Shown: in pieces, positions 1-6,388 of the stretch
Numbering within the stretch: position 1 is the first letter of the stretch
Layout: every line of letters starts with the position of its first letter
From: GWF2-43-63 sp964559205
Lineage (GTDB): Bacteria > Bacteroidota > Bacteroidia > Bacteroidales > DTU049
Length of the DNA stretch: 14,124 nt
Direction: 5' to 3'
Assembly (NCBI GenBank): GCA_964559205.1
Contig: CAZLHV010000070.1
Coordinates: 1-14,124 of the forward strand
Program-made: the position numbers and the translations under genes
The notes under the pieces: model-generated
Told to the model about the DNA's origin: nothing
Databases searched by the model: none
Seen by the model: the letters and a program-made list of their open reading frames with translations, nothing else

Positions 1-200
1 TCGATCTGGTTGACCATCTGCAGCCGCGAGTCATTGTGTTATCCGAAGATCACACCATTCGTAAAACAGGCACTGCTGAAGAAATCTTAAACGACGAGGA
101 TTTTCTTATCAGCGTGAATCTGATCCACGAACATACTCACAAACACGGCGACGAAGTGCATAAACACTATCATTCGCATTATGTTTTTCACAAACATTAA
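1..200 (+). CDS. C-terminal end of CbiO/NikO-type metal transporter ATPase (partial, His-rich tail)
   Basis: Only the last 65 codons are present (reading from base 3, stop TAA at 198-200); the Walker motifs and signature lie outside the window. The visible part, ...RVIVLSEDHTIRKTGTAEEI..., matches the end of ATP-binding subunits of energy-coupling cobalt/nickel transporters, where a 'DRVIVL-x-G-x-I-x-x-G-x-x-x-EIL' segment follows the H-loop. The final 24 residues contain ten histidines, a composition typical of proteins that handle nickel or cobalt. The gene points toward a [NiFe]-hydrogenase operon, so nickel import is the likely role; that is inference from context. An ATPase for another divalent metal is possible. 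The membrane subunits would be expected to the left. Confidence 0.7.
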   Translation, partial: DLVDHLQPRVIVLSEDHTIRKTGTAEEILNDEDFLISVNLIHEHTHKHGDEVHKHYHSHYVFHKH

Positions 201-219
201 TTTCCCAAAACGATAACTC

Positions 220-242
220 CTGAATAATAAATTATCATTCAG
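220..242. terminator. AT-rich inverted repeat between convergent genes, possible weak terminator
   Basis: The arms CTGAAT (220-225) and ATTCAG (237-242) are perfectly complementary, with an AT-rich extension inside. It lies in the 77-bp gap between two convergent stop codons, where a bidirectional terminator would be expected. Neither strand has a clean T-run directly after the stem, so termination is uncertain. Confidence 0.3.
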
Positions 243-277
243 TGCAGGCAAAAAAGAAATTAGATGCTTGTCTGATC

Positions 278-730
278 CTATTTCATTAAAAACTCTTTAA
301 GAAAACCAAAAGCATTATTCATATTGCTTACAGCCTTTGGGGTCATTTCTTCCTTAAAGTCAAACTCATAAGCCTTCACATGCAACACCCATGCCTCGGG
401 AGTTTTGCCATAAACTTTACGGCAAAGGTCAATAACGTAATTAACTGATACGGCATGCATGGTGAATTCGATTGTCGCATCGTTAGGCTCAACCTTTTCA
501 AGGCGAAAATCCTGAACATCCTCAACAACACTTGCATCGACGAACACAACGCGGTCGAATTCTGAAACAGTAGCAGCATCTTCAATATTCAACTGATAAT
601 TGCAATCGGTAACGATATTTGCAATTTTTTGGCTTTCAATCCATTGATCAGCTAATTCAACAAAACGTTCACCAATGCCATCGTCCATTCGTCCGGCATT
701 GCCATATCCATATATCAAAGTTTTCTTCAT
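278..730 (-). CDS. hoxW: [NiFe]-hydrogenase maturation endopeptidase (HoxW/HybD family)
   Basis: This 150-residue protein matches the usual length of the M52 peptidase family that clips the C-terminal tail of the hydrogenase large subunit once nickel is inserted. The signature G-x-GN-x-x-R-x-DDG-x-G is at residues 8-20 (GYGNAGRMDDGIG). By alignment to HybD (E16, D62, H93) the nickel-sensing ligands should be D17, D65 (VFVDAS) and H92 (TMHAVSV). The substrate is presumably the adjacent HoxH, whose DPCLSCATH motif is followed by 24 extra residues. The gene is 129 bp downstream of hoxH, beyond a terminator, and has promoter-like repeats just before its ATG, so it may be expressed separately. The symbol is given by context; other family names (HyaD, HybD, HycI) cover the same function. 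Confidence 0.9.
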   Translation of the reverse strand: MKKTLIYGYGNAGRMDDGIGERFVELADQWIESQKIANIVTDCNYQLNIEDAATVSEFDRVVFVDASVVEDVQDFRLEKVEPNDATIEFTMHAVSVNYVIDLCRKVYGKTPEAWVLHVKAYEFDFKEEMTPKAVSNMNNAFGFLKEFLMK

Positions 731-744
731 GCTGCTTCTTTGTG

Positions 745-768
745 CAAAAGTACAAACAAAAGTACAAG
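745..768 (-). promoter_or_regulatory. Tandem -7-like boxes upstream of the protease gene
   Basis: Two nearly identical 12-bp units lie head to tail: CAAAAGTACAAA (745-756) and CAAAAGTACAAG (757-768). Read on the - strand each contains TACTTTTG, which fits the Bacteroidetes -7 consensus TAnnTTTG; the gene-proximal copy continues as TACTTTTGCA. The proximal box would place a start site about 10 nt before the ATG at 730. I see no good -33 TTTG at 19-21 nt from either copy, so promoter activity is inferred from the -7 box and position. Confidence 0.5.
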
Positions 769-810
769 AGAATGTTTAATAATCGAAAAAGGGTACTTCA
801 TTTCGGGAAA

Positions 811-842
811 ACAAAAAAAAGTCCGCCACCAGGGACGGACTT
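811..842 (-). terminator. Intrinsic terminator after hoxH
   Basis: The arms AAGTCCG (819-825) and CGGACTT (836-842) form a perfect 7-bp GC-containing stem with a 10-nt loop. Read on the - strand the stem runs directly into a run of eight T (the A-run at 813-820 on the + strand). It begins 17 bp after the hoxH stop codon and so should end, or strongly reduce, hoxFUYH transcription before the protease gene. Confidence 0.85.
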
Positions 843-859
843 CTGAAAAAAGAATCGAC

Positions 860-2311
860 TTATGACTTGTAATGATCAAGTTCATTGCCTTGCGAATCAA
901 CCAGCTTAATATCGAGAGGCATTTTTCCCAACGCATGGGTAGCACAGCTCAGACACGGGTCATATGCGCGAATAGCAATTTCAACTGCATTCTTCATCGG
1001 CTCAGTGATTTCTTTCTGACCAGTCATCATTTTCTTAGCCACAAAGTTCACCGATTGATTCATCGGTTCATTGTTGTTTGTGGTAGAAACAATTAGGTTG
1101 GCCATGGTGATCTGATCATTTTCGTTGATCCGGTAATGATGGAACAATGTTCCACGCGGAGCTTCAATAAGACCAACACCTTCGTTCACTTTGGTGCCTT
1201 TGGTGACAAGATTGTCTTTCTGCAGATCTGGATCATTCAAAAGCTCTTTAATCACTTCACCTGAGTGCAGTAATTCGATCAGGCGTGCCCAATGTGTATG
1301 CAAACAATAGTTGTTCGGTTTGCCATTGGTATGTGCCTTATAGATTTCGAATTCTTTCTGTGCAAGCGGAGTAGGAATAAAGTCACAGGTGTTAAGGCGT
1401 GCAAGAGGACCAACCCTGTACCAGCCTTTTTCTTTACCCAGATGCTTCATGTAAGGGAATTTCATGTAGCTCCAGCTGCGAACCTCTTCCTCGATGTATT
1501 TGTAATACTCTTGATAATCAACATCATTGAGGATTTTGTTTCCTTCAGCGTCAACTGCGCGCATCACTCCATGATAAAGGTCGAGTGCACCGTCTTTGCG
1601 AACAAGACTCAGGTGATTGCTGGGGAAATAAGCAAAATTATCAACAAACTCGCGGTTTTTACCGTAATATTCTTTGAAGAATTGAACAGCATCGTAAGCC
1701 CACTGAATCATTTTGTCGATATTCATCATGTCAGAGCCGTTGATCAGAAAATCACGTTCTTCGATGCTGAGACTTTTGTTGATTCCACCAGGGATTGCAC
1801 CAGTTCCATGAACTTTTTTACCTGCGGTGCGTTCGATCACTTCCTGACCATACTTACGCATCATCACACCCTGTACAGCGAGTTCGGGGAAGTTGAGCGC
1901 AACGCCGATCACATTACGAATGGCTGGATCAGCATCGTAGCCAAGCAGAAAATCGGGTGATGACAGGTGGAAGAAATGCAGTGCATGCGATTGAAACATC
2001 TGACCATAATGCATCAGGCGGCGCATTTTCTCGCCAGTAGGGGTCAGTCCATCGCCGGTGCCGGCACCTACAATCACGTCAAGTGCTTTGGCAGCAGCAA
2101 GGTGGTGACTAACAGGGCAAATACCGCAAAGGCGCTGAACAAGAACAGGAGCCTCCCAGTAAGGGCGTCCCTGAACGAATCGTTCGAATCCGCGAAATTC
2201 AACAATATGAAGGCGAGATTGGGCAACGTTCAGATTGTCGTCAAGCTGAATGGTCACTTTCCCATGACCTTCAACGCGGGTTACCGGTTCTATTGTTACT
2301 TTTTGTGCCAT
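860..2311 (-). CDS. hoxH: NAD+-reducing [NiFe]-hydrogenase large subunit HoxH
   Basis: This 483-residue catalytic subunit of a group 3d (bidirectional, NAD-linked) hydrogenase carries the Ni-Fe(CN)2CO centre. The N-terminal nickel motif RLCGICPVSHH supplies C62 and C65, preceded by the conserved RGFE around residues 40-43. The C-terminal motif DPCLSCATH (451-459) supplies C453 and C456. A tail of 24 residues follows H459 (ALGKMPLDI...), the expected substrate of the maturation protease, with cleavage predicted at H459/A460. Length and tail size agree with HoxH of soluble hydrogenases of the Cupriavidus type. It is the last gene of hoxFUYH, 20 bp after hoxY, and is followed by an intrinsic terminator. 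The active site appears intact. Confidence 0.96.
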   Translation of the reverse strand: MAQKVTIEPVTRVEGHGKVTIQLDDNLNVAQSRLHIVEFRGFERFVQGRPYWEAPVLVQRLCGICPVSHHLAAAKALDVIVGAGTGDGLTPTGEKMRRLMHYGQMFQSHALHFFHLSSPDFLLGYDADPAIRNVIGVALNFPELAVQGVMMRKYGQEVIERTAGKKVHGTGAIPGGINKSLSIEERDFLINGSDMMNIDKMIQWAYDAVQFFKEYYGKNREFVDNFAYFPSNHLSLVRKDGALDLYHGVMRAVDAEGNKILNDVDYQEYYKYIEEEVRSWSYMKFPYMKHLGKEKGWYRVGPLARLNTCDFIPTPLAQKEFEIYKAHTNGKPNNYCLHTHWARLIELLHSGEVIKELLNDPDLQKDNLVTKGTKVNEGVGLIEAPRGTLFHHYRINENDQITMANLIVSTTNNNEPMNQSVNFVAKKMMTGQKEITEPMKNAVEIAIRAYDPCLSCATHALGKMPLDIKLVDSQGNELDHYKS

Positions 2312-2331
2312 TTTCGTGTTGTCTTTTTAAA

Positions 2332-2880
2332 TTAATCAAATTTCACCAGTTCATAGGGAATGTTGAGTTCGTCGCCTGTAACCAGAGCAACCACGGCAGC
2401 CCAAATCAAATCGGCACGTGGAGCGCAACCCGGGAGGAAATAGTCGATTTTTACGATTTCATGACAAGGATACACCTTGTCGAGAATCATGGGCAATTCC
2501 GGATCGTTAGGCATGATTCGCTCTTTATTCTCACCAACGGTTGGTCCGCCAAGATATGCCTCTTCAAGACACTCCTTGACTGGGATCCCGTTACGCATAG
2601 CAGGCAAACCGCCCATAATGGCACATTCGCCCAAAGAAATCAGAATTTTACAGTTTTTGCGAAATTCTTTCAAAACGTGGATATTCTCGCTGTTACAGCA
2701 ACCTCCTTCAATAATACCAATATCACACTGTTTGGTGAATGTCTTGATATCATCGATTGGAGACTTGTTGAATTCAACCAGTTCAATCAGTTTCAGAATC
2801 CTGTCATCAATATCAAGAATTGACATGTGACAACCAAAGCAACCTGCTAAAGATGTGGTAGCAACAATGGGTTTACTCAT
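2332..2880 (-). CDS. hoxY: NAD+-reducing hydrogenase small subunit HoxY
   Basis: This 182-residue electron-transfer subunit pairs with HoxH in the cytoplasm. It has the compact form of group 3d small subunits: a single proximal [4Fe-4S] site and no Tat signal or C-terminal ferredoxin-like extension. Likely cluster ligands are C14 and C17 (GCFGCHMS), C86 (LGECAIMGG) and C152 (LPGCAPRAD). A further GGCC pair at residues 59-62 is characteristic of the NuoB/hydrogenase small-subunit family. Electrons pass from here to HoxU. The start is supported by an unusually good ribosome-binding site. Confidence 0.95.
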   Translation of the reverse strand: MSKPIVATTSLAGCFGCHMSILDIDDRILKLIELVEFNKSPIDDIKTFTKQCDIGIIEGGCCNSENIHVLKEFRKNCKILISLGECAIMGGLPAMRNGIPVKECLEEAYLGGPTVGENKERIMPNDPELPMILDKVYPCHEIVKIDYFLPGCAPRADLIWAAVVALVTGDELNIPYELVKFD

Positions 2881-2887
2881 TTTAATG

Positions 2888-2896
2888 TCCTCCTTT
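2888..2896 (-). promoter_or_regulatory. Strong Shine-Dalgarno sequence of hoxY
   Basis: On the - strand AAAGGAGGA ends 7 nt before the hoxY ATG. It fixes the start and is notable because hoxF, hoxU, hoxH and most other genes here show no comparable site, as is usual in Bacteroidetes. Confidence 0.75.
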
Positions 2897-2906
2897 TAAT
2901 TGATGA

Positions 2907-3602
2907 TTATTTTTCGATGTCAGATCCAATGGGTTTCAGATCATATTTGCGTGTTCCAATCGCATCAACGAAGCCGACTTCTTTGCGAAGAATGGCACCA
3001 ACCGGACATATTGACATCGCAAGCATTGCTTGCTCCTCGGTAAGTCCCGCTGCAAGTTTGTGATCGATTGAGATTTCCAGTGATTTTCCACGTCCCTTGA
3101 ATGCAAAAATACTGCGACCTTGATTATCTTTAATCAAACGAACGCAGCGTTTGCAGAAAATGCAACGGTTCTTTTCGAGGAATATCTTCGATGCTTTTGC
3201 ATCAAGCTCGCGACGCTCAAATGCATATGGAAAGCGCGGAACCATCATCTGATACTTATATCCTAATGCCTGTAAATCGCAGTTGCCGCTCTTCTCACAT
3301 GAAGGACAAAAGTGATTGCCTTCAACAAACAGCATTTCTACAATGGCTTTTCTGATATCAGTCAGTTCGGCTGAATTGTTTTCAATCGCCATGCCTTCGT
3401 CAACCGGTGTGGTGCAAGCAGCCATGTTTCGGCCATTCACCTTCACGGTGCAAATACGGCATGATCCGGCAGGAATAACGTCGCGCATGTGACAAAGCAC
3501 AGGGATATAGACGCCGTTGTCAGTAGCTGCGTCAACGATATATTGACCCTTTATGCCCTGACATTCCTTACCGTCAATCGTGAATTTTACCATTTCACTC
3601 AT
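2907..3602 (-). CDS. hoxU: NAD+-reducing hydrogenase diaphorase subunit HoxU
   Basis: This 231-residue iron-sulfur subunit is homologous to the N-terminus of complex I NuoG and relays electrons between HoxF and HoxY. It starts with a plant-type [2Fe-2S] domain with ligands C37, C48, C51 and C63. Next is the His/Cys [4Fe-4S] site in GNHFCPSCEKSGNCDLQ (H97, C99, C102, C108), in the HoxU-type spacing. The final [4Fe-4S] site uses C147, C150 and C153 (CIFCKRCVR) and C199 (SICPVGAI). The length matches HoxU rather than the longer HndD or NuoG proteins, and no H-cluster domain is attached. It lies 34 bp after hoxF and 26 bp before hoxY. Confidence 0.95.
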   Translation of the reverse strand: MSEMVKFTIDGKECQGIKGQYIVDAATDNGVYIPVLCHMRDVIPAGSCRICTVKVNGRNMAACTTPVDEGMAIENNSAELTDIRKAIVEMLFVEGNHFCPSCEKSGNCDLQALGYKYQMMVPRFPYAFERRELDAKASKIFLEKNRCIFCKRCVRLIKDNQGRSIFAFKGRGKSLEISIDHKLAAGLTEEQAMLAMSICPVGAILRKEVGFVDAIGTRKYDLKPIGSDIEK

Positions 3603-3636
3603 ATTATCGTGTCTTTTTTGTTAACAATTGATTGAA

Positions 3637-5430
3637 TTATTCGTGGACTTCAGCACTGCGTCCAACAACTGCACATGACTCTTGAACAGCCTTGTGGATA
3701 TCAAAGTCACTCTGATAGTCAACGTCTTTCACGCGAGCTTCCCAAAGAGACCTGAAATTATTGATGGTAGTGGCTACAGGGTTACCTGATGTTTGACCAA
3801 GTCCGCAACGGGTTGTCTTACGTAAAATTTCACTCCAGGCAAGCATGTCATCAATATCCTTTTTAATACCACGGCCATGAACCACCTTTTCAACGGCATT
3901 ATGCAGAATCATGTTGAATGAGCGGCATGTGACGCATGAACCACATGATTCATCAGCGAAGAAATCCATGAAATTCAATACAACGTCTTTCAGAATATCT
4001 CTGTGCTGTCCTATCACAATCATTGAACCTCCCGTTGGAAGATCCTCTAATGCAATTTTACGGTTAAACTGAGAAGGAGGAATACAGATTCCCGAAGGAC
4101 CAGCCACCTGAACAGCCTGAACATTCGTTGCTCCAACCATATCAAGCATTTCCTGAATGGTCATTCCCCAGGCAATTTCATAAACGCCCGGTGTGTTGCA
4201 GTCACCCGAAATACTCAGAACTTTTGTGCCAGCCGATTCCGGAGTTCCTATGGCCTTGTGCCAAGCGGCGCCGTTGGTCAGAATGCGTGATGTGGCGCAG
4301 AAAGTCTCAACATTGTTAACAATGGTTGGTTTTCCTTTGTAGCCACGCTGGGCAGGGAAAGGAGGTCTGTTTCGTGGTTCCCCACGTTTTCCTTCTGATG
4401 ATTCGATGAGTGCAGATTCTTCACCACAAACATAGGCACCGGCACCAAATTGGATGCGGATTTCGAAATCATGACCTTTTCCCATAATGTTTTTGCCAAG
4501 CAGGTTGCGTGCAACCATATCTTTCAACACATTATTCAGATACTGATCAAGATATTTGTATTCGCGGCGCAAATAAACAATACCTTCTTTAGCTCCAATG
4601 GCATGACCTGCAATGGCCATTCCTTCGAACATCATTTCTGCGCGCTCGGTCAACAAAACGCGATCTTTAAACGTTCCTGGTTCACCTTCGTCAGCATTGC
4701 AAAGCACATAATGTTCTCCGGCTTCACGAGCGCAGAATTCCCATTTCATTCCTGTTGGGAAGCCTGCACCGCCACGGCCACGGAGACCTGAATCAAGGAC
4801 TTCCTTAATCACGGCTTTAGGTTCCATTGCCAGAGCTTTGCTTAAGCCTGAACCAACTTCGTACGAATCCAAAACAACAGGACCGGTTTTACGAATGTTG
4901 TTCTTTACCTCAGCTTTCACAAGCGGATTCGCATTGTTGCCATCGCCAAACTGTCCAAGCATCTCAGCAACAGCTTTTCCGGCTTTCATGCCAGCAACCA
5001 TTTGCTGAACACGTTCACGTGACAATGAAGTAAATACAACATCGTTGATAATGGCTGCCGGCTCCTGATCACTCATGCCAATACAGGCAGTGTAATGCAG
5101 GCTGGCTAATCCATCGGCGGTCCGTTGGCCAACTTTAATCCCGAGTTGCTTTTCAAACTCGTCAACAATGTCCATCATGCCTTTCATGCAGGCAACAACA
5201 GCATTGTTAAGGTAAATGGCATACCGGCCAACTGGTTCAACCGTAAAGAAATGATAAAACGAACGGGTCTGAATCACATCTGCTTCGCTTATCTGAAGCT
5301 TGTCTGCAATCACAGCCACCGAATCGTTCGATACGCATCCCATAGCTGCCTGCACATCCGAAAGGATATCCATCAGCCGTCCGGCATCCGCACCATGCGC
5401 GTCAATAATGCTAGCGATTTGTTCTTTCAT
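3637..5430 (-). CDS. hoxF: NAD+-reducing hydrogenase diaphorase subunit HoxF (NuoE-NuoF fusion type)
   Basis: This 597-residue flavoprotein couples the hydrogenase to NAD(H). Residues 1-160 are a NuoE/24-kDa-like domain and residues 180-575 a NuoF/51-kDa domain. The latter has the glycine-rich GLRGRGGAGFPTGMKW (216-231) and the NAEGEP-like NADEGEPGTFKDR for FMN/NADH binding, GAYVCGEESALI (331-342), and the N3-type [4Fe-4S] ligands C496, C499 and C502 (ESCGSCVTCR) plus C542. In the NuoE-like domain, positions aligned with the four [2Fe-2S] cysteines read N75, A80, C116 and S120, so that cluster is probably absent. I recall that this also holds for HoxF of four-subunit soluble hydrogenases. No separate hoxE is present. 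It is the first gene of hoxFUYH; the ATG lies about 200 nt below the putative promoter and lacks a Shine-Dalgarno sequence. Confidence 0.95.
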   Translation of the reverse strand: MKEQIASIIDAHGADAGRLMDILSDVQAAMGCVSNDSVAVIADKLQISEADVIQTRSFYHFFTVEPVGRYAIYLNNAVVACMKGMMDIVDEFEKQLGIKVGQRTADGLASLHYTACIGMSDQEPAAIINDVVFTSLSRERVQQMVAGMKAGKAVAEMLGQFGDGNNANPLVKAEVKNNIRKTGPVVLDSYEVGSGLSKALAMEPKAVIKEVLDSGLRGRGGAGFPTGMKWEFCAREAGEHYVLCNADEGEPGTFKDRVLLTERAEMMFEGMAIAGHAIGAKEGIVYLRREYKYLDQYLNNVLKDMVARNLLGKNIMGKGHDFEIRIQFGAGAYVCGEESALIESSEGKRGEPRNRPPFPAQRGYKGKPTIVNNVETFCATSRILTNGAAWHKAIGTPESAGTKVLSISGDCNTPGVYEIAWGMTIQEMLDMVGATNVQAVQVAGPSGICIPPSQFNRKIALEDLPTGGSMIVIGQHRDILKDVVLNFMDFFADESCGSCVTCRSFNMILHNAVEKVVHGRGIKKDIDDMLAWSEILRKTTRCGLGQTSGNPVATTINNFRSLWEARVKDVDYQSDFDIHKAVQESCAVVGRSAEVHE

Positions 5431-5480
5431 AGATTTGAGATTAAGTCATTTCAATTGTTTTGTGGCAAAAAACACTCAAG

Positions 5481-5502
5481 TACAAGCTGGTTGCAGCCTG
5501 TA
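5481..5502 (-). promoter_or_regulatory. Stable hairpin in the hoxF leader
   Basis: On the - strand, TACAGGCTG and CAGCTTGTA pair over 9 bp with one G-U wobble, enclosing a CAAC tetraloop. It sits about 50 nt before the hoxF ATG and is followed after 8 nt by six T. That spacing is long for a terminator, so leader folding, mRNA stability or a protein site are alternatives. A second small hairpin (CAGCA-CAT-TGCTG, 5525-5537) lies upstream. Confidence 0.4.
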
Positions 5503-5633
5503 TCCTGAAAGTTTTATGCAGATGCAGCAATGTGCTGATTTGAACAGCCTTGATTGCCATCTCTGTCATAACCAAAGAGGTGTTGGACAAGGTGTCCTCC
5601 ATCGTGTTTGATTTACTCAGAGTCAACGGGGGT

Positions 5634-5641
5634 CAAAAGTA
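5634..5641 (-). promoter_or_regulatory. Putative hoxF -7 box
   Basis: TACTTTTG on the - strand fits the Bacteroidetes consensus TAnnTTTG and is identical to both boxes before the protease gene. No convincing -33 TTTG is found at the usual distance. If used, transcription would start near 5627 and leave a leader of about 195 nt. Confidence 0.4.
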
Positions 5642-5754
5642 ATAAACAAACAACACACTCACAGTTTTTAACGTGGTTTTTTTAATTGTGGAATGTAATT
5701 TAAAAGCAATCTAAATTCAAATGAAAGAATTAAAAGAAGCCTATATCATAACCC

Positions 5755-5783
5755 GCCATTGAATGCATAGCTGTATTAATGGC
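5755..5783. repeat. Imperfect inverted repeat downstream of rsmD
   Basis: GCCATTGAAT (5755-5764) and ATTAATGGC (5775-5783) pair over 9 bp with one bulged base. It lies about 75 bp past the rsmD stop. No T-run follows on the - strand, so it may be a protein-binding site, an RNA-end structure or chance. Confidence 0.25.
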
Positions 5784-5856
5784 TCCATCTTTTATAAAGC
5801 GTTGAATTACAGGGAAATAAACACAAAAACGATTCAGGAGTCCACTGGGCCAATTT

Positions 5857-6387
5857 TTATTCAAAAAAACTGAAATGAACTTTTCCGTAATTCCTTATTT
5901 CAATAAAGTGTTCATGGCCTGCAAAAGAAAGCGATTTGTCATGTTCAATGATTAATTTCCCGCCATCACTTAAAACCTGATGACTGAATACAAGATCAGG
6001 AATGTCTTTGATCCCCGTAAGTGCATATGGGGGATCAGCAAAAACAATGTCTGCTTTGATCCTTGTCATGGCAAGAAACCGGAAAGCATCGCCTTGAACT
6101 GCCTTTAAATTCTGAATGTTTAGCTTGTGAGCTACCGATTCGATGAATTTAACCATCACAGTTTCTTTTTCAACCGAAAACACTTGCCCTGCTCCTCGGC
6201 TAATAAACTCATAACTCATGGAACCCGTTCCGGCAAAAAGATCAATCACCACAATATCTTCAAGTGGAACCCGATGCGTAAGAATATTGAACAAACCTTC
6301 CCGGGCCATGTCAGTTGTTGGCCTCACTCCATTCCTGACAGGCGGATCGAAGGTCCTACCCCTGAATTTTCCACTTATGACTCTCAT
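5857..6387 (-). CDS. rsmD: 16S rRNA (guanine966-N2)-methyltransferase RsmD
   Basis: This 176-residue SAM-dependent enzyme methylates the 16S rRNA guanine equivalent to G966 of E. coli during 30S assembly. The protein opens with MRVISGKFRGR and RPTTDMAREGLFN (22-34), both diagnostic of RsmD. SAM motif I is DLFAGTGS (49-56), and the catalytic DPPY motif of N2-guanine methyltransferases is at 118-121. The frame is open upstream to 6492, but the ATG at 6387 is chosen because it gives the canonical RsmD N-terminus and lies one base past the stop of the preceding gene (TGAcATG), which suggests translational coupling. It is the last gene of a three-gene operon. Confidence 0.93.
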   Translation of the reverse strand: MRVISGKFRGRTFDPPVRNGVRPTTDMAREGLFNILTHRVPLEDIVVIDLFAGTGSMSYEFISRGAGQVFSVEKETVMVKFIESVAHKLNIQNLKAVQGDAFRFLAMTRIKADIVFADPPYALTGIKDIPDLVFSHQVLSDGGKLIIEHDKSLSFAGHEHFIEIRNYGKVHFSFFE

Positions 6388-6388
6388 G

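Larger units (their letters stand above)
5431..5856. other. 426-bp intergenic region: hox leader and promoter, rsmD 3' side
   Basis: This gap holds the hoxF leader with two hairpins, one -7-like box and an imperfect inverted repeat, annotated separately. A 53-codon ATG reading frame (5602-5441, - strand) ends 10 bp before hoxF but has no recognisable homology. I see no clear intrinsic terminator after rsmD and no RNA gene. Confidence 0.5.

Noticed and set aside
1292..1960. 222-codon + strand frame inside hoxH
   Set aside because: It is the antisense shadow of the hydrogenase large subunit, which has clear nickel-site motifs; the + strand product has no recognisable domain.
2293..2823. 176-codon + strand frame inside hoxY
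   Set aside because: Antisense shadow of hoxY, whose iron-sulfur ligands and ribosome-binding site are evident on the other strand.
860..5430. Alternative reading as complex I (nuoEFG) or an electron-bifurcating [FeFe] hydrogenase
   Set aside because: The large subunit has the two CxxC nickel motifs and a cleavable tail, HoxU lacks an H-cluster domain, and the small subunit has the hydrogenase-type ligand set.
5434..5502. Reading the hoxF leader hairpin as a classical terminator
   Set aside because: The T6 run starts 8 nt after the stem instead of directly, so termination cannot be claimed.
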